Positions 1 to 14,145 are shown, counted from the stretch's first letter. The stretch is 64,000 nucleotides of DNA from Enterobacter sp. RHBSTW-00994 (GCF_013782625.1 NZ_CP056199.1:1816588-1880587); one strand, 5' to 3'. A program made the numbers and translations. Notes: generated from the letters alone by a model not told the origin.

Positions 1-336
1 CTCTTTGCTGGTAAAGCAGGTGGCGACGGCGGTGAAATAGTCACGCAGGGCCTGCTCAACGGTTTTCTCTTCACAGAAGAGCTGGGCTTCGTGTTTTGCG
101 GCAAAGCGCGAGATATAGCGGTCCAGAACAGCCCTGAACAGCCCTTCTTTATTTGTGAACTCTGCGTACAACGTGGGAGCTTTCGCGCCAGTGGCTTCCA
201 CCAGATCGGAAAGTGATGTCGCTTCGTACCCATGTTGCCAGAAGAGTGTCATGGCCTTATCGAGCGCCGCTTCCCTGTCGAACACTTTTGGTCGGCCACG
301 GCTTTTTTTTGCGCAACTCGTCATATCGGTTGTCAT
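1..336 (-). CDS. comR: TetR-family repressor ComR (YcfQ), 3' part outside window
   Basis: This is the N-terminal 112 residues of a TetR/AcrR repressor; the gene runs off the left edge. The translation shows a basic start (GRPKVFDREAALDKA), then the helix-turn-helix region with YEATSLSDLVEATGAKAPTLY and the following YAEFTNKEGLF, which is the usual TetR DNA-binding domain. It closely matches E. coli ComR, the repressor of the neighbouring divergent gene bhsA whose repression is relieved by copper. The ligand-binding domain is not visible. The start ATG at 336 is chosen because it precedes the conserved region; an in-frame ATG four codons later is also possible. Confidence 0.9.
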   Translation of the reverse strand, partial: MTTDMTSCAKKSRGRPKVFDREAALDKAMTLFWQHGYEATSLSDLVEATGAKAPTLYAEFTNKEGLFRAVLDRYISRFAAKHEAQLFCEEKTVEQALRDYFTAVATCFTSKE

Positions 337-581
337 TTGCCGTTGGTCCTCTGTTGGTTTGTTGAACGACCATTATAAAAATATTCCTGAGCCACGACCA
401 GCGCTGATTGCTTAAAAATAAATTAATCATATGGGTATGAAAATTAACGGAATTAAAATTAATTTAACGGTCGTTATAAAAAGATATTGACGCGTGACGT
501 GGATCACACTTATTATTTATCTATCGATCGTTAAGTAAATAACTTACGACCTTCAAAATCATCTGCCTAAAGGTAAAAATC
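337..581. promoter_or_regulatory. comR-bhsA divergent control region with CRP-like site
   Basis: This AT-rich intergenic region separates the divergent comR and bhsA genes. At 493-508 there is CGTGA-N6-TCACA, which matches the CRP consensus TGTGA-N6-TCACA at nine of ten positions. ACGACC at 366-371 and its reverse complement GGTCGT at 469-474, each followed by TTATAAA-like sequence, are candidate half-sites for ComR. Sites were read by eye; binding is inferred. Confidence 0.4.
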
Positions 582-839
582 ATGAAAAACGTAAAAACCC
601 TGATCGCTGCTGCTGTGCTTAGCTCACTCTCTTTTGCAAGCTTTGCTGCTGTTGAAGTGCAATCCACTCCTGCAGACCAACACAAAGTAGGAACAATTTC
701 TGCCAACGCAGGGACTAATCTCAGCTCGCTGGAAGATCAACTGGCACAAAAAGCAGAAGCTATGGGCGCAAAATCTTTCCGCATTACGTCTGTGACAGGT
801 CCTAACACCCTGCACGGTACTGCTGTGATCTACAAATAA
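582..839 (+). CDS. bhsA: BhsA (YcfR), multiple-stress outer-membrane protein
   Basis: This 85-residue secreted protein belongs to the DUF1471 (YdgH/BhsA/McbA) family. Residues 1-22 form a signal peptide (MKNVKTLIAAAVLSSLSFAS...) with AxA-type cleavage before VEVQST. The mature part is a single DUF1471 domain ending in HGTAVIYK, as in E. coli BhsA, which has the same length. In E. coli it affects outer-membrane permeability to copper, biofilm formation and stress resistance, and is repressed by ComR. The divergent comR neighbour supports the same control here. A purine-rich GCCTAAAGG ribosome-binding region precedes the ATG. Confidence 0.95.
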   Translation: MKNVKTLIAAAVLSSLSFASFAAVEVQSTPADQHKVGTISANAGTNLSSLEDQLAQKAEAMGAKSFRITSVTGPNTLHGTAVIYK

Positions 840-876
840 GCACGGCTAAACCCTCATTTATGCCACTGCAATAAAA

Positions 877-906
877 AAGGCCCTGCTTGCGCGGGGCCTT
901 TTTTTA
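877..906. terminator. Bidirectional terminator between bhsA and ldtC
   Basis: A GC-rich hairpin (AAGGCCC ... GGGGCCTT) has A's on its left and a T run on its right. It lies between two genes that converge, so it can end transcription from both. Confidence 0.8.
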
Positions 907-916
907 TCGTCGTGCC

Positions 917-1888
917 TTACAGGGATTGCTGAGCAATATCATGATGCCGGGTCACATCCACTGGCATACCAGAACGCGCTTCCATTGCTCGCTCCATCAC
1001 GTCACCTTCTGTACCGGCGCTGTTTTTAAAGCGGTACATCGCGTCATTCAGGGTAATCGGCAGGGTTTGCGGATCGTCACCGATGTTTTTCGACAATGGT
1101 TGGTGGATCTCGACCAACCGCGTGCCATCAGGTTCTTCAGACACCTTGATCGGCGTATTCACAATATTCACTTTTGTCCCTGGTGTGATCACGCTGTAGA
1201 GCGTTTTGATATCGTCATCACGCAGGCGAATACAGCCAGAACTTACGCGCATACCGATACCAAAATCGGCATTCGTGCCGTGCAGCAGGTACACGCCTCC
1301 GAAGGCGGCGAGGCGAATAGCATGATGCCCCATTGGGTTATCCGGGCCTGCGGGAACAACCGCCGGTAGGTCAATACCCTGCGCTTTGTAACGGGCGCGG
1401 ATGTTCGCTGTTGGTGTCCATGTTGGATTAGCCCGTTTATCCGAGACCGTTGTGATCATTGTTGGCGTCAGCGTATCGCCACCCAACTGGCCAATACCTA
1501 TTGGGTAGACGGTGACTTCATTCTTGCCCGGCGGATAATAATAAAGGCGCAGTTCAGCAAGGTTGATCACAATGCCTTCGCGTGGCGCATCAGGAAGCAA
1601 CGTTTGCAGCGGAATGGTCAGCACGCTTCCTGCGCGGGGAACATAGGGATCAACGCCCGGGTTTGCCTGCAGTAACGCCAGGAATCCGACGTTATATTTT
1701 TTTGCAATCGCTTCGAGTGAACCACCATTGTTTTCAACGACGTGAAAACGGTTTTCGCCCACCACCCGACTCCCCGACGGGGGAAGTGGCCAGGTGTTAG
1801 CGCGTGCAGGAAGCGCAATCGCCACCGTAGCGGCCAGCGCAAACAAGGTTATCCAGCGAGTAAAACGTGAAGGTGTCATCATCACCAT
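917..1888 (-). CDS. ldtC: L,D-transpeptidase LdtC (YcfS)
   Basis: This is a periplasmic L,D-transpeptidase of 323 residues. In E. coli LdtC attaches Braun lipoprotein to peptidoglycan. Visible features are an N-terminal signal peptide ending near ALPARA, a LysM-like peptidoglycan-binding segment (VENNGGSLEAIAKKYNVGF, about residues 50-95), and the YkuD catalytic domain with HGTNADFG followed by SSGCIRLRD, whose cysteine is the nucleophile. Length and sequence agree with E. coli YcfS (320 aa). Three in-frame Met codons lie within the first four residues, so the start is uncertain by up to three codons. Confidence 0.95.
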   Translation of the reverse strand: MVMMTPSRFTRWITLFALAATVAIALPARANTWPLPPSGSRVVGENRFHVVENNGGSLEAIAKKYNVGFLALLQANPGVDPYVPRAGSVLTIPLQTLLPDAPREGIVINLAELRLYYYPPGKNEVTVYPIGIGQLGGDTLTPTMITTVSDKRANPTWTPTANIRARYKAQGIDLPAVVPAGPDNPMGHHAIRLAAFGGVYLLHGTNADFGIGMRVSSGCIRLRDDDIKTLYSVITPGTKVNIVNTPIKVSEEPDGTRLVEIHQPLSKNIGDDPQTLPITLNDAMYRFKNSAGTEGDVMERAMEARSGMPVDVTRHHDIAQQSL

Positions 1889-2038
1889 AATCCATATAAA
1901 TAATGAGGTTATTGTTATCTAAGGGGGTAATGATAATTATGGCGAATGGGAGTGTCGGGAAATCCAGGTGGATTGCAAAGAGTTTGTAAATTGTAACCCC
2001 CGGTATCACTGTGTTACCGGGGGCATAGGCTGAGCCGG

Positions 2039-5000
2039 TTAAGCGATGGCGTTCTCTTCCAGTTGACGCATAAAGTGGCGAACCCATTCCATGCGGGTTT
2101 TGCGCTCTGCCAGTTCCTGGGTGAACTTCAGACGGGTTGGTCCGTCCAGCCGGAAATGTTGAGGTTGTTTCTGGAGCAGGCCAATCAACCACATTGGATT
2201 GACGTGGTTTTTCTCGGCAAACTCAATCACACCGCCTTTTTCATTCCCTTCGAGTTTACGGATCCCCAGTTTTTGTGCCTGCTGGCGAAGACGGGCGATA
2301 TCCAGCAGGTTTCGGGCGGCATCTGGCAGCAGACCAAAGCGGTCAATTAACTCCACTTTGATCTCCTCCAGCTCGCTTTCGTTTTTCGCGCTGGCGATCC
2401 GTTTGTAGAACGAAAGACGCGTGTTGACATCCGGAATGAAATCATCCGGAAGCAGGGAAGGCATCCGCAACTCGACTTCGGTCTGCTGGCTGGTCAGATC
2501 TTCCAGCGACGGTTCACGTCCGTCTTTAAGGGCATCAACGGCATTTTCCAGAAGCTCCATATAGAGCGAGAAGCCGATGGTTTCCATTGAGCCGCTTTGA
2601 TCTTCGCCCAGCAATTCACCTGCACCGCGGATCTCAAGGTCGTGCGTAGCCAGCGCAAAGCCTGCGCCCAGATCCTCCAGCGAGGCGATGGCTTCCAGAC
2701 GTTTTTGGGCGTCGGTGGTCATTGCTTTTGGATGTGGCGTCAGCAGCCAGGCGTAGGCCTGGTGGTGCGAACGCCCGACGCGGCCGCGCAGCTGGTGGAG
2801 CTGTGCCAGACCAAAGTGATCGGCCCGTTCAATAATGATGGTATTGGCCGTCGGAATATCGATACCGGTTTCAATAATGGTGGTACAGACCAGCACGTTA
2901 AACCGCTGGTGATGGAAATCGTTCATCACCCGCTCCAGTTCGCGCTCGCGCATTTGCCCGTGACCAATGGCGATGCGGGCCTCAGGAACCAGCTCTGCCA
3001 GCTTGTCGGCCGCTTTCTGGATGTTTTCTACGTCGTTGAACAGGTAATACACCTGTCCCCCACGCAGCACTTCACGCAGAATGGCTTCGCGTACGACCAG
3101 GCTGTCGTACTCGCGAACAAAGGTTTTAACGGCCAGACGACGTGCCGGAGGCGTGGCGATAATTGACAGATCGCGCATTCCGCTCATCGCCATATTCAGC
3201 GTACGTGGGATCGGTGTTGCGGTTAACGTCAGGATGTCGACGTCAGCGCGCATCGCTTTAATCCGCTCTTTATGACGCACCCCGAAACGGTGTTCTTCAT
3301 CGACAATTAGCAGCCCCAGATCTTTCCACTTCACGTCGCTTTGCAGCAGCTTGTGTGTGCCGATCAGAATATCAATTTTCCCTTCGCTGGCCTGTTCCAG
3401 GATTTGCGTCTGCTCTTTGGCACTGCGAAAACGTGACAGCATTTCAATCCGTACGGGCCAGTTGGCAAAACGGTCGCGGAAGTTGTCGTAGTGCTGTTGG
3501 GCAAGCAGCGTCGTTGGCACAAGAACCGCAACCTGTTTGTTATTCTCAACGGCCAGGAAGGTAGCACGCATCGCCACTTCGGTTTTACCAAAGCCAACAT
3601 CACCGCACACCAGCCTGTCCATAGCCAGGGGCTGGCACATATCACTCAATACGGCATTAATGGCCTGTGCCTGATCCGGTGTGGTCTCAAACGGGAAGCT
3701 GTCGCAGAACAACTGGTATTGCTCTTTATCATGCTTAAAGGCATATCCCTCTTTCGCGGCTCGCTGGGCATAAATATCCAGCAGTTCCGCTGCCACATCA
3801 CGGACTTTTTCCGCCGCTTTTTGCCGCGCGCGCGCCCAGGCATCGCCGCCCAGTTTATGCAAGGGGGCGTTATCTTCTGCACCGCCTGCGTAGCGGCTAA
3901 TCAGGTGTAGCGATGACACTGGAACATACAGTTTGGCGTCGTTGGCATAGGTGAGCATCAGGTATTCGCCTTTGATGCCTCCGGCTTCAAGGGTTGTCAT
4001 GCCAGCGTAACGCCCTACGCCGTGTTCGAGGTGAACAATTGGCTGGCCCGGATGAAGCTCAGCGAGGTTACGGATCAGCGTGTCCGGGTTGATAGTGCGG
4101 CGACTGTCCTGGCGGCGGCGTGCTACCCGTTCGCCGAGCAGATCGCTTTCACAAATCAGCGCCCGGTTGTTCAGCGTATCGATAAAGCCATGTTCAGCCG
4201 AACCTATCATCAGGTAGCGACCATTATCGGTGGCTTCGCTCAGGCGTAAAATCCGCTTCGGCGCGAGCTTAATGCGACCAAGCAGTTCACCCAACGCTTC
4301 ACGCCGGCCTTCGCTTTCAACAGAAAAAATCACCGGCCCGGTAAAGGCTTCAAGGAATTTTCTCAGGTTATCCAGCGGGGATTTCTGCTGTGCCTGAACC
4401 GCCAAATCGGGAAGCTTCTGGAACGCCAGATTGGTGTTGGCGGCTTTATCTGCAAGGGTTTCGGTTTTGAGCTGGATACGCGGCCAGCGTTTGAGTTCAG
4501 TATTAAGCTCATCACTACGCAACCACAGTTGTTCTGGTGGCAACAACGGGCGCATAGGATCCACGCCACGGTTCTCAAAACGTGCGCGGGTTTCGCTTTC
4601 AAAGCGGCTGGCGCTGTTGTCCACATCTCCGGTGTTTACAATCAGCGTATTGGCCGGGAAATAACTGAACAGGGCTGGCAGTGGCTCGTTAAAGAACAGC
4701 GGCTGCCAGTATTCAATACCGGCAGGCAGAGTGCCTTTGCTGACCTGCTGATAAATATGTTCTGCATCACGCTTCACATCGAATTTGTCGCGCCACTGGC
4801 TACGGAACAACTCGATGGCGGTTTTATCTGTCGGAAACTCATGAGCCGGCAGCAAGTTGATGGATCCTACTTCTTCGAGCGTGCGTTGCGTGTCGGCGTC
4901 AAATACACGCAGACTGTCGATTTCATCATCGAAGAAATCCAGACGGTAGGGCTGATCGCTCCCCATCGGATAAAGATCCAGCAATGCGCCGCGGGTGGCA

Positions 5001-5485
5001 TATTCACCGTGCTCCATCACCTGGTCGACGTGACGATAACCGGCACTGTCGAGTTGCGCGCGCAGAGCGTCGCGGGACAGGCGTTGGCCTTTTTTCATCA
5101 CCAGGGCGTGTCCATGCAGATAACTGTGCGGACAGACGCGCTGCATCAGAGTATTCACCGGAACAATCAATACACCACGCTGCATGGTCGGAAGCTGATA
5201 CAGCGTGGAGAGGCGCGAGGAGATGATCTCCTGATGCGGGGAGAAGCTGTCGTATGGGAGTGTTTCCCAGTCGGCCAGGCTGAACACCAGATTATCGGTG
5301 AACTGGCGGATTTCATCGTGCAGGCGTAATGCATTTTGCATATCCGGGGTGACCAGCACCACGGGACCTGGATGCCGCTCCGCGATTTCGGCAACGAGCG
5401 TGGCACAGGCCGCACCGGTGAGTTCTCCCAACTGGCGTTGGTCACCCGCTTTGCCGGGCAAGGAATAACGATAGTGTTCAGGCAT
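2039..5485 (-). CDS. mfd: Transcription-repair coupling factor Mfd
   Basis: Mfd is a 1148-residue ATPase that removes RNA polymerase stalled at DNA lesions and recruits UvrA. The N-terminal third is the UvrB-homology region (TLPYDSFSPHQEIISSR). RNA-polymerase-binding and translocase domains follow, with Walker A GDVGFGKTEVAMRA, the DEEH box in IVDEEHRFGVRHKE, the helicase motif TATPIPRTLN, and TGIDIPTANT/QLRGRVGRS. The reading frame stays open for 82 codons upstream, but the start at 5485 (MPEHYRYSLP) gives exactly the E. coli length and N-terminus. The C-terminus RQLEENAIA is also that of E. coli. Confidence 0.97.
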   Translation of the reverse strand: MPEHYRYSLPGKAGDQRQLGELTGAACATLVAEIAERHPGPVVLVTPDMQNALRLHDEIRQFTDNLVFSLADWETLPYDSFSPHQEIISSRLSTLYQLPTMQRGVLIVPVNTLMQRVCPHSYLHGHALVMKKGQRLSRDALRAQLDSAGYRHVDQVMEHGEYATRGALLDLYPMGSDQPYRLDFFDDEIDSLRVFDADTQRTLEEVGSINLLPAHEFPTDKTAIELFRSQWRDKFDVKRDAEHIYQQVSKGTLPAGIEYWQPLFFNEPLPALFSYFPANTLIVNTGDVDNSASRFESETRARFENRGVDPMRPLLPPEQLWLRSDELNTELKRWPRIQLKTETLADKAANTNLAFQKLPDLAVQAQQKSPLDNLRKFLEAFTGPVIFSVESEGRREALGELLGRIKLAPKRILRLSEATDNGRYLMIGSAEHGFIDTLNNRALICESDLLGERVARRRQDSRRTINPDTLIRNLAELHPGQPIVHLEHGVGRYAGMTTLEAGGIKGEYLMLTYANDAKLYVPVSSLHLISRYAGGAEDNAPLHKLGGDAWARARQKAAEKVRDVAAELLDIYAQRAAKEGYAFKHDKEQYQLFCDSFPFETTPDQAQAINAVLSDMCQPLAMDRLVCGDVGFGKTEVAMRATFLAVENNKQVAVLVPTTLLAQQHYDNFRDRFANWPVRIEMLSRFRSAKEQTQILEQASEGKIDILIGTHKLLQSDVKWKDLGLLIVDEEHRFGVRHKERIKAMRADVDILTLTATPIPRTLNMAMSGMRDLSIIATPPARRLAVKTFVREYDSLVVREAILREVLRGGQVYYLFNDVENIQKAADKLAELVPEARIAIGHGQMRERELERVMNDFHHQRFNVLVCTTIIETGIDIPTANTIIIERADHFGLAQLHQLRGRVGRSHHQAYAWLLTPHPKAMTTDAQKRLEAIASLEDLGAGFALATHDLEIRGAGELLGEDQSGSMETIGFSLYMELLENAVDALKDGREPSLEDLTSQQTEVELRMPSLLPDDFIPDVNTRLSFYKRIASAKNESELEEIKVELIDRFGLLPDAARNLLDIARLRQQAQKLGIRKLEGNEKGGVIEFAEKNHVNPMWLIGLLQKQPQHFRLDGPTRLKFTQELAERKTRMEWVRHFMRQLEENAIA

Positions 5486-5605
5486 GGCTATGTCAGAATC
5501 TCTTATGGGTATACCACAGTATTGGGGCATATCACTGATACGCAATGTCTTTATTATCCTCGATCGTTTTACATTAGCAAACCACAACCGCACGAGAGGC
5601 AAACA

Positions 5606-5625
5606 CGCCCTCGCTAGAGGGCGAA
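5606..5625. terminator. Hairpin between ycfT and mfd
   Basis: A perfect 7-bp inverted repeat, CGCCCTC-GCTA-GAGGGCG, lies just beyond the ycfT stop on the minus strand. There is no T run, so it may be a weak terminator or an RNA-processing stem. Confidence 0.35.
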
Positions 5626-5636
5626 AGGCTGGATTA

Positions 5637-6707
5637 TCAGGAAGCCTGTGCCGGGGAGAGGCGGGCGGGGGGTGAGAAGAAAACATCACCAAACAGGGTC
5701 GTGGAGAGCTTGCGCGCGCCGAGCCCGACAAGGGTGCAAATCAGAAGACTGGCAAAAGGATAGAGAACAATCAGCGTCAGCTCTGCCCAAATGGGCCAGG
5801 AGGCTGCATTCAATTCACCGATCAGGATGAGACTAAATGCCTCAATTAAAATTCGATGGGTGGTGTAAATGGCGATGGTGTTCGAGCCGATGACATTGAA
5901 CAGAGTATTGGGCCGTACAGCATAATGCAGCTCAACGGTGTAGAAGAGTTTCATGATCAGTACGATTGACAGCAGAGAGAGCAGGATCGGGATGTTTGCA
6001 AACCAAAGCATTACCGATGCTGACGCGAAAAGGGTAATAGACAGCCTGCGTTGGCGCAGCGACATGTTCTTCATCCAGGTCATAAGCTGTGCGCCATACC
6101 ACGCGCCAAGACTGTAATAGATCATGTTACGCACCACGCTGTTTATTCCCCACCAGGGAAGGGGCAGGATGTTAATCGCAATACTTGCCAGGGCCAGAAT
6201 TCCCAGCAGCGGCAACTTCCAGCGGCTCAGCATTTTGCACAACAGGAAATAGACCACCAGGGCGTACAGATACCACAGGCTGGTACTGGCGGTGAGCATG
6301 CCCAAAAGAAAACCGCTCACTGAGTCGGCATAGGCCGCGTTGGATGAGGTGGCCAGTTGGCGGGCAGGGGCCAGCCAGTCATTCAGGTGACTCAGCGCCT
6401 GCCACTGCAAGACTCCCCACAGTGCCAGTACCCAGACAATGCTCCAGATCCGCTTATCCAGGCTGATTCGCCAGCCTACGTCATCAATATAGCGGCGTAT
6501 CAGATATCCGGAGATAAAGAAAAACACGGGCATGCGGAATGGGGCGAGATAGAGGTTAAAGTAGATCCAGCATTTGGCGAGGAGGCCGGACATCGGGTGT
6601 TGTAACCCGCTAAGGTGAGGATAAAAGGTGATCACTGAGTGATAAACTACCACAAGGCAGATGCACAGCCCTTTTATCTGATTAATCCATAATGCTTTTT
6701 GTTTCAT
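5637..6707 (-). CDS. ycfT: YcfT, acyltransferase-3 family inner-membrane protein
   Basis: This 356-residue polytopic membrane protein belongs to the acyltransferase-3 (OafA/OpgC-like) family. It begins with the family start WINQIKGLCICLVVVYHS, whose histidine is the expected catalytic residue, followed by an RMPVFFFISGYLIRRY segment. About ten hydrophobic helices are visible. It is collinear with E. coli YcfT (357 aa), whose substrate is unknown. The gene is divergent from lolC and upstream of mfd on the same strand; the 150-base gap before mfd suggests mfd also has its own promoter. Confidence 0.9.
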   Translation of the reverse strand: MKQKALWINQIKGLCICLVVVYHSVITFYPHLSGLQHPMSGLLAKCWIYFNLYLAPFRMPVFFFISGYLIRRYIDDVGWRISLDKRIWSIVWVLALWGVLQWQALSHLNDWLAPARQLATSSNAAYADSVSGFLLGMLTASTSLWYLYALVVYFLLCKMLSRWKLPLLGILALASIAINILPLPWWGINSVVRNMIYYSLGAWYGAQLMTWMKNMSLRQRRLSITLFASASVMLWFANIPILLSLLSIVLIMKLFYTVELHYAVRPNTLFNVIGSNTIAIYTTHRILIEAFSLILIGELNAASWPIWAELTLIVLYPFASLLICTLVGLGARKLSTTLFGDVFFSPPARLSPAQAS

Positions 6708-10102
<3,395 letters not shown>

Positions 10103-10156
10103 TTACGTCATGGTTTAGCGGTTTTCGGGCCGCTAAATCAGAAAGAGGAATGCGTT

Positions 10157-11068
10157 ATGTATTATGGATTTGATATTGGCGGCACTAAAATTGCGTTGGG
10201 CGTATTTGATGACGACCTCAAATTACAGTGGGAAACCCGCGTTCCCACTCCGCGCGAAAGCTATGATGCGTTTTTGACAGCCATTGCGACGCTGGTGGCG
10301 CAAGCCGATTCGCGCTTTGGCGTGAAAGGCTCTGTCGGCATTGGCATTCCTGGGATGCCAGAAACAGACGACGGAACACTTTACGCCGCCAACGTTCCGG
10401 CGGCCAGCGGCAAACCCTTGCGTGCCGATCTCTCCGCCCTTCTTGAACGCGATGTCCGTTTAGATAACGATGCCAACTGTTTTGCCCTCTCTGAAGCCTG
10501 GGATGATGAGTTTCGCCAGTATCCTCTGGTGATGGGGCTGATCCTCGGTACGGGCGTTGGGGGAGGCATTGTTTTTAACGGCAAACCGATTACCGGGCGC
10601 AGTTACATTACCGGTGAATTTGGCCATATCCGCCTGCCAGTGGATGCGCTGGAGGTGGTCGGGCGTGATTTTCCGCTCACACGCTGTGGCTGTGGCCAGC
10701 ATGGCTGTATTGAGAATTATCTCTCTGGTCGTGGGTTTGCATGGCTATACGAACACTTCTATCATCAGAAACTTGACGCGCCACAAATCATCACGTTGTG
10801 GGAGCAAGGCGATGAGCAGGCGCGCGAACATGTTGAGCGTTATCTCGATCTGCTGGCGGTCTGTCTGGGCAATATCCTGACCATCGTCGACCCTGATTTG
10901 CTGGTTATTGGGGGCGGGTTGTCAAACTTTACAGCGATCACGGAACAGTTGTCCGGGCGTCTGCCCCGACATTTATTGCCGGTCGCCCGCGTGCCGCGTA
11001 TTGAACGAGCGCGACACGGGGATGCGGGAGGAATGCGTGGAGCCGCGTTCCTTCATCTCACCGATTAG
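10157..11068 (+). CDS. nagK: N-acetyl-D-glucosamine kinase NagK
   Basis: NagK phosphorylates N-acetylglucosamine recovered from peptidoglycan turnover. It is a 303-residue ROK-family sugar kinase. The N-terminal phosphate-binding loop is [10 protein letters not shown], the catalytic Asp lies in [24 protein letters not shown] is the second ATP loop, and the structural zinc site is [12 protein letters not shown]. Length equals E. coli NagK. It sits 54 bases after lolE with a purine-rich ribosome-binding site and is followed by cobB, as in E. coli. Confidence 0.96.
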   Translation: MYYGFDIGGTKIALGVFDDDLKLQWETRVPTPRESYDAFLTAIATLVAQADSRFGVKGSVGIGIPGMPETDDGTLYAANVPAASGKPLRADLSALLERDVRLDNDANCFALSEAWDDEFRQYPLVMGLILGTGVGGGIVFNGKPITGRSYITGEFGHIRLPVDALEVVGRDFPLTRCGCGQHGCIENYLSGRGFAWLYEHFYHQKLDAPQIITLWEQGDEQAREHVERYLDLLAVCLGNILTIVDPDLLVIGGGLSNFTAITEQLSGRLPRHLLPVARVPRIERARHGDAGGMRGAAFLHLTD

Positions 11069-11082
11069 TCTACGAGGTTACT

Positions 11083-11904
11083 ATGCTGTCGCGTCGGTTA
11101 GGTCGACTCAGCCGTTTTCGTAAAAATAAACGCCGTTTGCGTGAGCGCTTGCGTCAGCGGATTTTTTTCAGAGACAGGACGATGCCAGAATCAATGGACA
11201 AACCAAGAGTCGTGGTGCTGACGGGGGCAGGGATCTCCGCAGAATCAGGTATTCGAACGTTTCGTGCGGCCGATGGCTTGTGGGAAGAACACCGCGTTGA
11301 AGATGTCGCGACGCCGGAAGGGTTTGCCCGCGATCCTGAACTGGTTCAGGCGTTTTATAATGCGCGACGTCGTCAGCTTCAACAGCCGGAAATCGCCCCT
11401 AATGCGGCTCATCTGGCACTCGCCAGGCTGGAAGAGGCGCTGGGTGATCGTTTTCTGCTGGTGACACAAAATATCGACAACCTGCATGAACGCGCCGGAA
11501 ACCGCAACATCATCCATATGCACGGTGAACTGCTGAAGGTACGCTGTTCCTGGAGCGGCCAGGTTCTGGACTGGACTGATGACGTCCTGACCGATGATAA
11601 ATGCCACTGCTGTCAGTTTCCCGCGCGACTGCGCCCGCATGTGGTGTGGTTCGGTGAAATGCCGCTGGGAATGGATGAAATTTACAGTGCACTGGCAATG
11701 GCGGATGTATTTATCGCCATTGGTACGTCAGGGCATGTCTATCCGGCGGCCGGTTTTGTTCATGAAGCGCGATTACAGGGCGCACATACCGTGGAGCTGA
11801 ATCTGGAACCCAGCCAGGTTGGCAGTGAGTTTGAAGAGAAGCACTACGGTCTGGCAAGTGACGTCGTCCCGGCGTTTGTGGACAAACTTCTGAAAGGGCT
11901 GTGA
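11083..11904 (+). CDS. cobB: NAD-dependent protein deacylase CobB (sirtuin)
   Basis: CobB removes acetyl and succinyl groups from lysines, using NAD. The 273 residues include a basic N-terminal extension ([15 protein letters not shown]), the NAD-binding [27 protein letters not shown], the catalytic His in IHMHGELL, and a zinc site with CSWSG ... CHCC. In E. coli long and short forms start at different Met codons; here [11 protein letters not shown] near codon 34 could give the short form. It lies 14 bases after nagK. Confidence 0.96.
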   Translation: MLSRRLGRLSRFRKNKRRLRERLRQRIFFRDRTMPESMDKPRVVVLTGAGISAESGIRTFRAADGLWEEHRVEDVATPEGFARDPELVQAFYNARRRQLQQPEIAPNAAHLALARLEEALGDRFLLVTQNIDNLHERAGNRNIIHMHGELLKVRCSWSGQVLDWTDDVLTDDKCHCCQFPARLRPHVVWFGEMPLGMDEIYSALAMADVFIAIGTSGHVYPAAGFVHEARLQGAHTVELNLEPSQVGSEFEEKHYGLASDVVPAFVDKLLKGL

Positions 11905-11934
11905 CGGTTTATTTGTCTGATGCCTGTTGAAAGC

Positions 11935-11966
11935 AAAAGCACCCAAAAGTCGGGTGCTTTTTTTTA
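11935..11966. terminator. Terminator after cobB
   Basis: The hairpin AAGCACCC ... GGGTGCTT is followed by a run of T's. It ends the nagK-cobB transcript and faces the convergent receptor gene. Confidence 0.9.
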
Positions 11967-11975
11967 TCTCACTGC

Positions 11976-13907
11976 TTACGAATTAAAGAATGCCAGCGTT
12001 TTCTCCAGTGATTTTGCCTGTTCCTCCAGCGACATCGCGGCAGCCGAAATCTGCTGTACTAGCGAGGCATTCTGCTGTGTGGTGCTGTCCATCTGATTAA
12101 CCGCAGTGCTGACCTGATTAATCCCTCGGGTCTGTTCATCCAGCGCCTGTACGATCTCATTGATCACCAGATGCACGTGCGACACCGCCTCGATGATCTG
12201 TTTCATCATCCCGCCAGTCTCATTGACCAGTTCAACGCCCTTACTGACACGACCCGATGACTCTGCGATGAGATGTGAGATCTCTTTTGCCGCATCGGCG
12301 CTACGCTGCGCAAGGTTGCGAACTTCACCAGCCACAACGGCAAAGCCCCGGCCTTGTTCTCCGGCTCTTGCGGCTTCAACGGCGGCATTGAGCGCCAGGA
12401 TATTGGTCTGAAACGCAATCCCATCCACAATGCTGTTTATTTCACCAATTTTGCGCGCACTATCGTCAATTCGGGCAATGACATCCACCACTTCATTGAC
12501 CAGTGTTTCACCATGACCGGCAATAGATGCGGCTTTATCCGTCAGGCGTGTCGCCTTGTGCGCGTTGTCGGCATTATTTTTCACCGTAACGGAAATCTCT
12601 TCCATGCTTGCGGCCGTTTGGACAATAGCAGCGGCTTGCTCTTCTGTACGGGAAGCGAGGTCGAGATTGCCCGCTGCAATTTCACTGGTTCCACCATGTA
12701 CGGAATGGCTGGCGTCATTAATGCTATCGACAATACGTTTTAACTGGGCCTGCATGGTATGCAGAGCATAGAAAATACTGCTGTTATCGCCGCGTCGAAC
12801 GGGGATCGTGTTATTGAGATCGCCTCTGGCCACTGCCAGAGCGATCTCTGAGGCCTCCGATGGTTCTCCGCCAACGGGACGGTCAACCTTACGGGTGAAG
12901 ATCTGGGCCATCACCAGGCTTACCGCCAGGATGCTCAATATCATCAGGCCGATGGCCTTCATCAGGAATTGTCTGGCTTCAGCCATCACTTCACTGACTG
13001 GTGTGATAATTGCCAGTTTCCACGGAGTCTGGCTATTGCCAATGTTGATGGATTGCCAGGTAATAAACGCGTCTTCTTTTAGCAGTGGGTCGGTGTAACG
13101 TAAGACCTCGCTCCCTGAAACTGTGCCGCGATAAGGTTTGGCAATGTCGTTCTTCTCCGGGCTGAAGACAACGTTATGTCCGGCCGACAGGAGCAAGGCA
13201 TAACCTGTTCCGTTCCAGGGTTTAATGGCGCTAATCATTTTTTGCAGCGTCGCCAGAGAGAAGTCTGATGTCACGGACCCGAGAAATTGTCCCTCACGCA
13301 TGATGGGAGCTGCAATCGATGTGAGCATTACATCCACGCCATTGTAGGGATAAATATAAGGCTCGATGATGACATCTTTTTGTCGTTGTTTTGGCAGCAG
13401 ATAGTAATCGCCACTACCGGGTGTTTCGTAGTCGGTTAGCAGGTGGAGTGCGGGTTTGCCTGCACCGTCCCGGTCAACGTATCGCGCATAGCGTCCCGCG
13501 GGATCTTCGCCACTCTGGCCGGCAAAAGAAGCGTCGTTATTATCAAAAGCGTTAGGTTCGAAGGCCATCGACATCGACAAAAAATGAGGGTGCGCCGCCA
13601 GATAATGGGTGAGCAGGTGATTTAGCCCCTGACGGTCAACTATTCCGGCATCATGCAGTGCAAGGGCGCTGTTCCCGATATCCTGAGCAGCCGCCAGAGC
13701 TGAATCCATCTGCTTGCTGACTTCTAAAGACTGGACCTGGGCAATCTGCTGGACATGTTTTTTTGCCAGCACCTCTTGCTGCGACATCCACTGCCACATC
13801 ATAAAACCGATCGTCGCGGTGAACCCCAGCGTGACGGTGATAAAAATAGACAACAGCATCAATGTCTTAACTTTTATTTTCTTTTTGCGAACCATGACAT
13901 CTTTCAT
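11976..13907 (-). CDS. Methyl-accepting chemotaxis protein with periplasmic Cache sensor
   Basis: This is a transmembrane chemoreceptor of 643 residues. An N-terminal helix (about residues 15-38, [20 protein letters not shown]) precedes a periplasmic domain of about 280 residues that looks like a double Cache domain, with [19 protein letters not shown] and [18 protein letters not shown] second helix ([19 protein letters not shown]), a HAMP domain and the signalling domain follow. The conserved hairpin tip is [20 protein letters not shown]. The C-terminus (EKTLAFFNS) lacks the NWETF-type CheR/CheB tether. The start at 13907 follows GGGAG at good spacing; the ligand cannot be told from sequence. 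E. coli has ycfZ and ymfA at this position instead. Confidence 0.9.
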   Translation of the reverse strand: MKDVMVRKKKIKVKTLMLLSIFITVTLGFTATIGFMMWQWMSQQEVLAKKHVQQIAQVQSLEVSKQMDSALAAAQDIGNSALALHDAGIVDRQGLNHLLTHYLAAHPHFLSMSMAFEPNAFDNNDASFAGQSGEDPAGRYARYVDRDGAGKPALHLLTDYETPGSGDYYLLPKQRQKDVIIEPYIYPYNGVDVMLTSIAAPIMREGQFLGSVTSDFSLATLQKMISAIKPWNGTGYALLLSAGHNVVFSPEKNDIAKPYRGTVSGSEVLRYTDPLLKEDAFITWQSINIGNSQTPWKLAIITPVSEVMAEARQFLMKAIGLMILSILAVSLVMAQIFTRKVDRPVGGEPSEASEIALAVARGDLNNTIPVRRGDNSSIFYALHTMQAQLKRIVDSINDASHSVHGGTSEIAAGNLDLASRTEEQAAAIVQTAASMEEISVTVKNNADNAHKATRLTDKAASIAGHGETLVNEVVDVIARIDDSARKIGEINSIVDGIAFQTNILALNAAVEAARAGEQGRGFAVVAGEVRNLAQRSADAAKEISHLIAESSGRVSKGVELVNETGGMMKQIIEAVSHVHLVINEIVQALDEQTRGINQVSTAVNQMDSTTQQNASLVQQISAAAMSLEEQAKSLEKTLAFFNS

Positions 13908-14145
13908 ACCCTTCTCCCATAATGTCGTCCATGCCTGGCATGTACAGATCATTTATCGGATAATGGGCCGAGTTTCTGTATAGCGTCGCGATTATTTAAT
14001 CTAAATTTCTTAAATCCATTACCCGGTTAATAAGTGTGGTTGTTATTTTTTTTGTGCATCATATCAAAATAGCAGCCAAAGTTGCTCGTTATACTTTTGA
14101 AGAAAGAAGATGCTAATAATTAAAAATCAATAAGGGGGCCGGTAT

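Noticed and set aside
4529..5329. Plus-strand open frame of 266 codons inside mfd
   Set aside because: It is antisense to a fully conserved mfd and reflects codon bias of the true gene.
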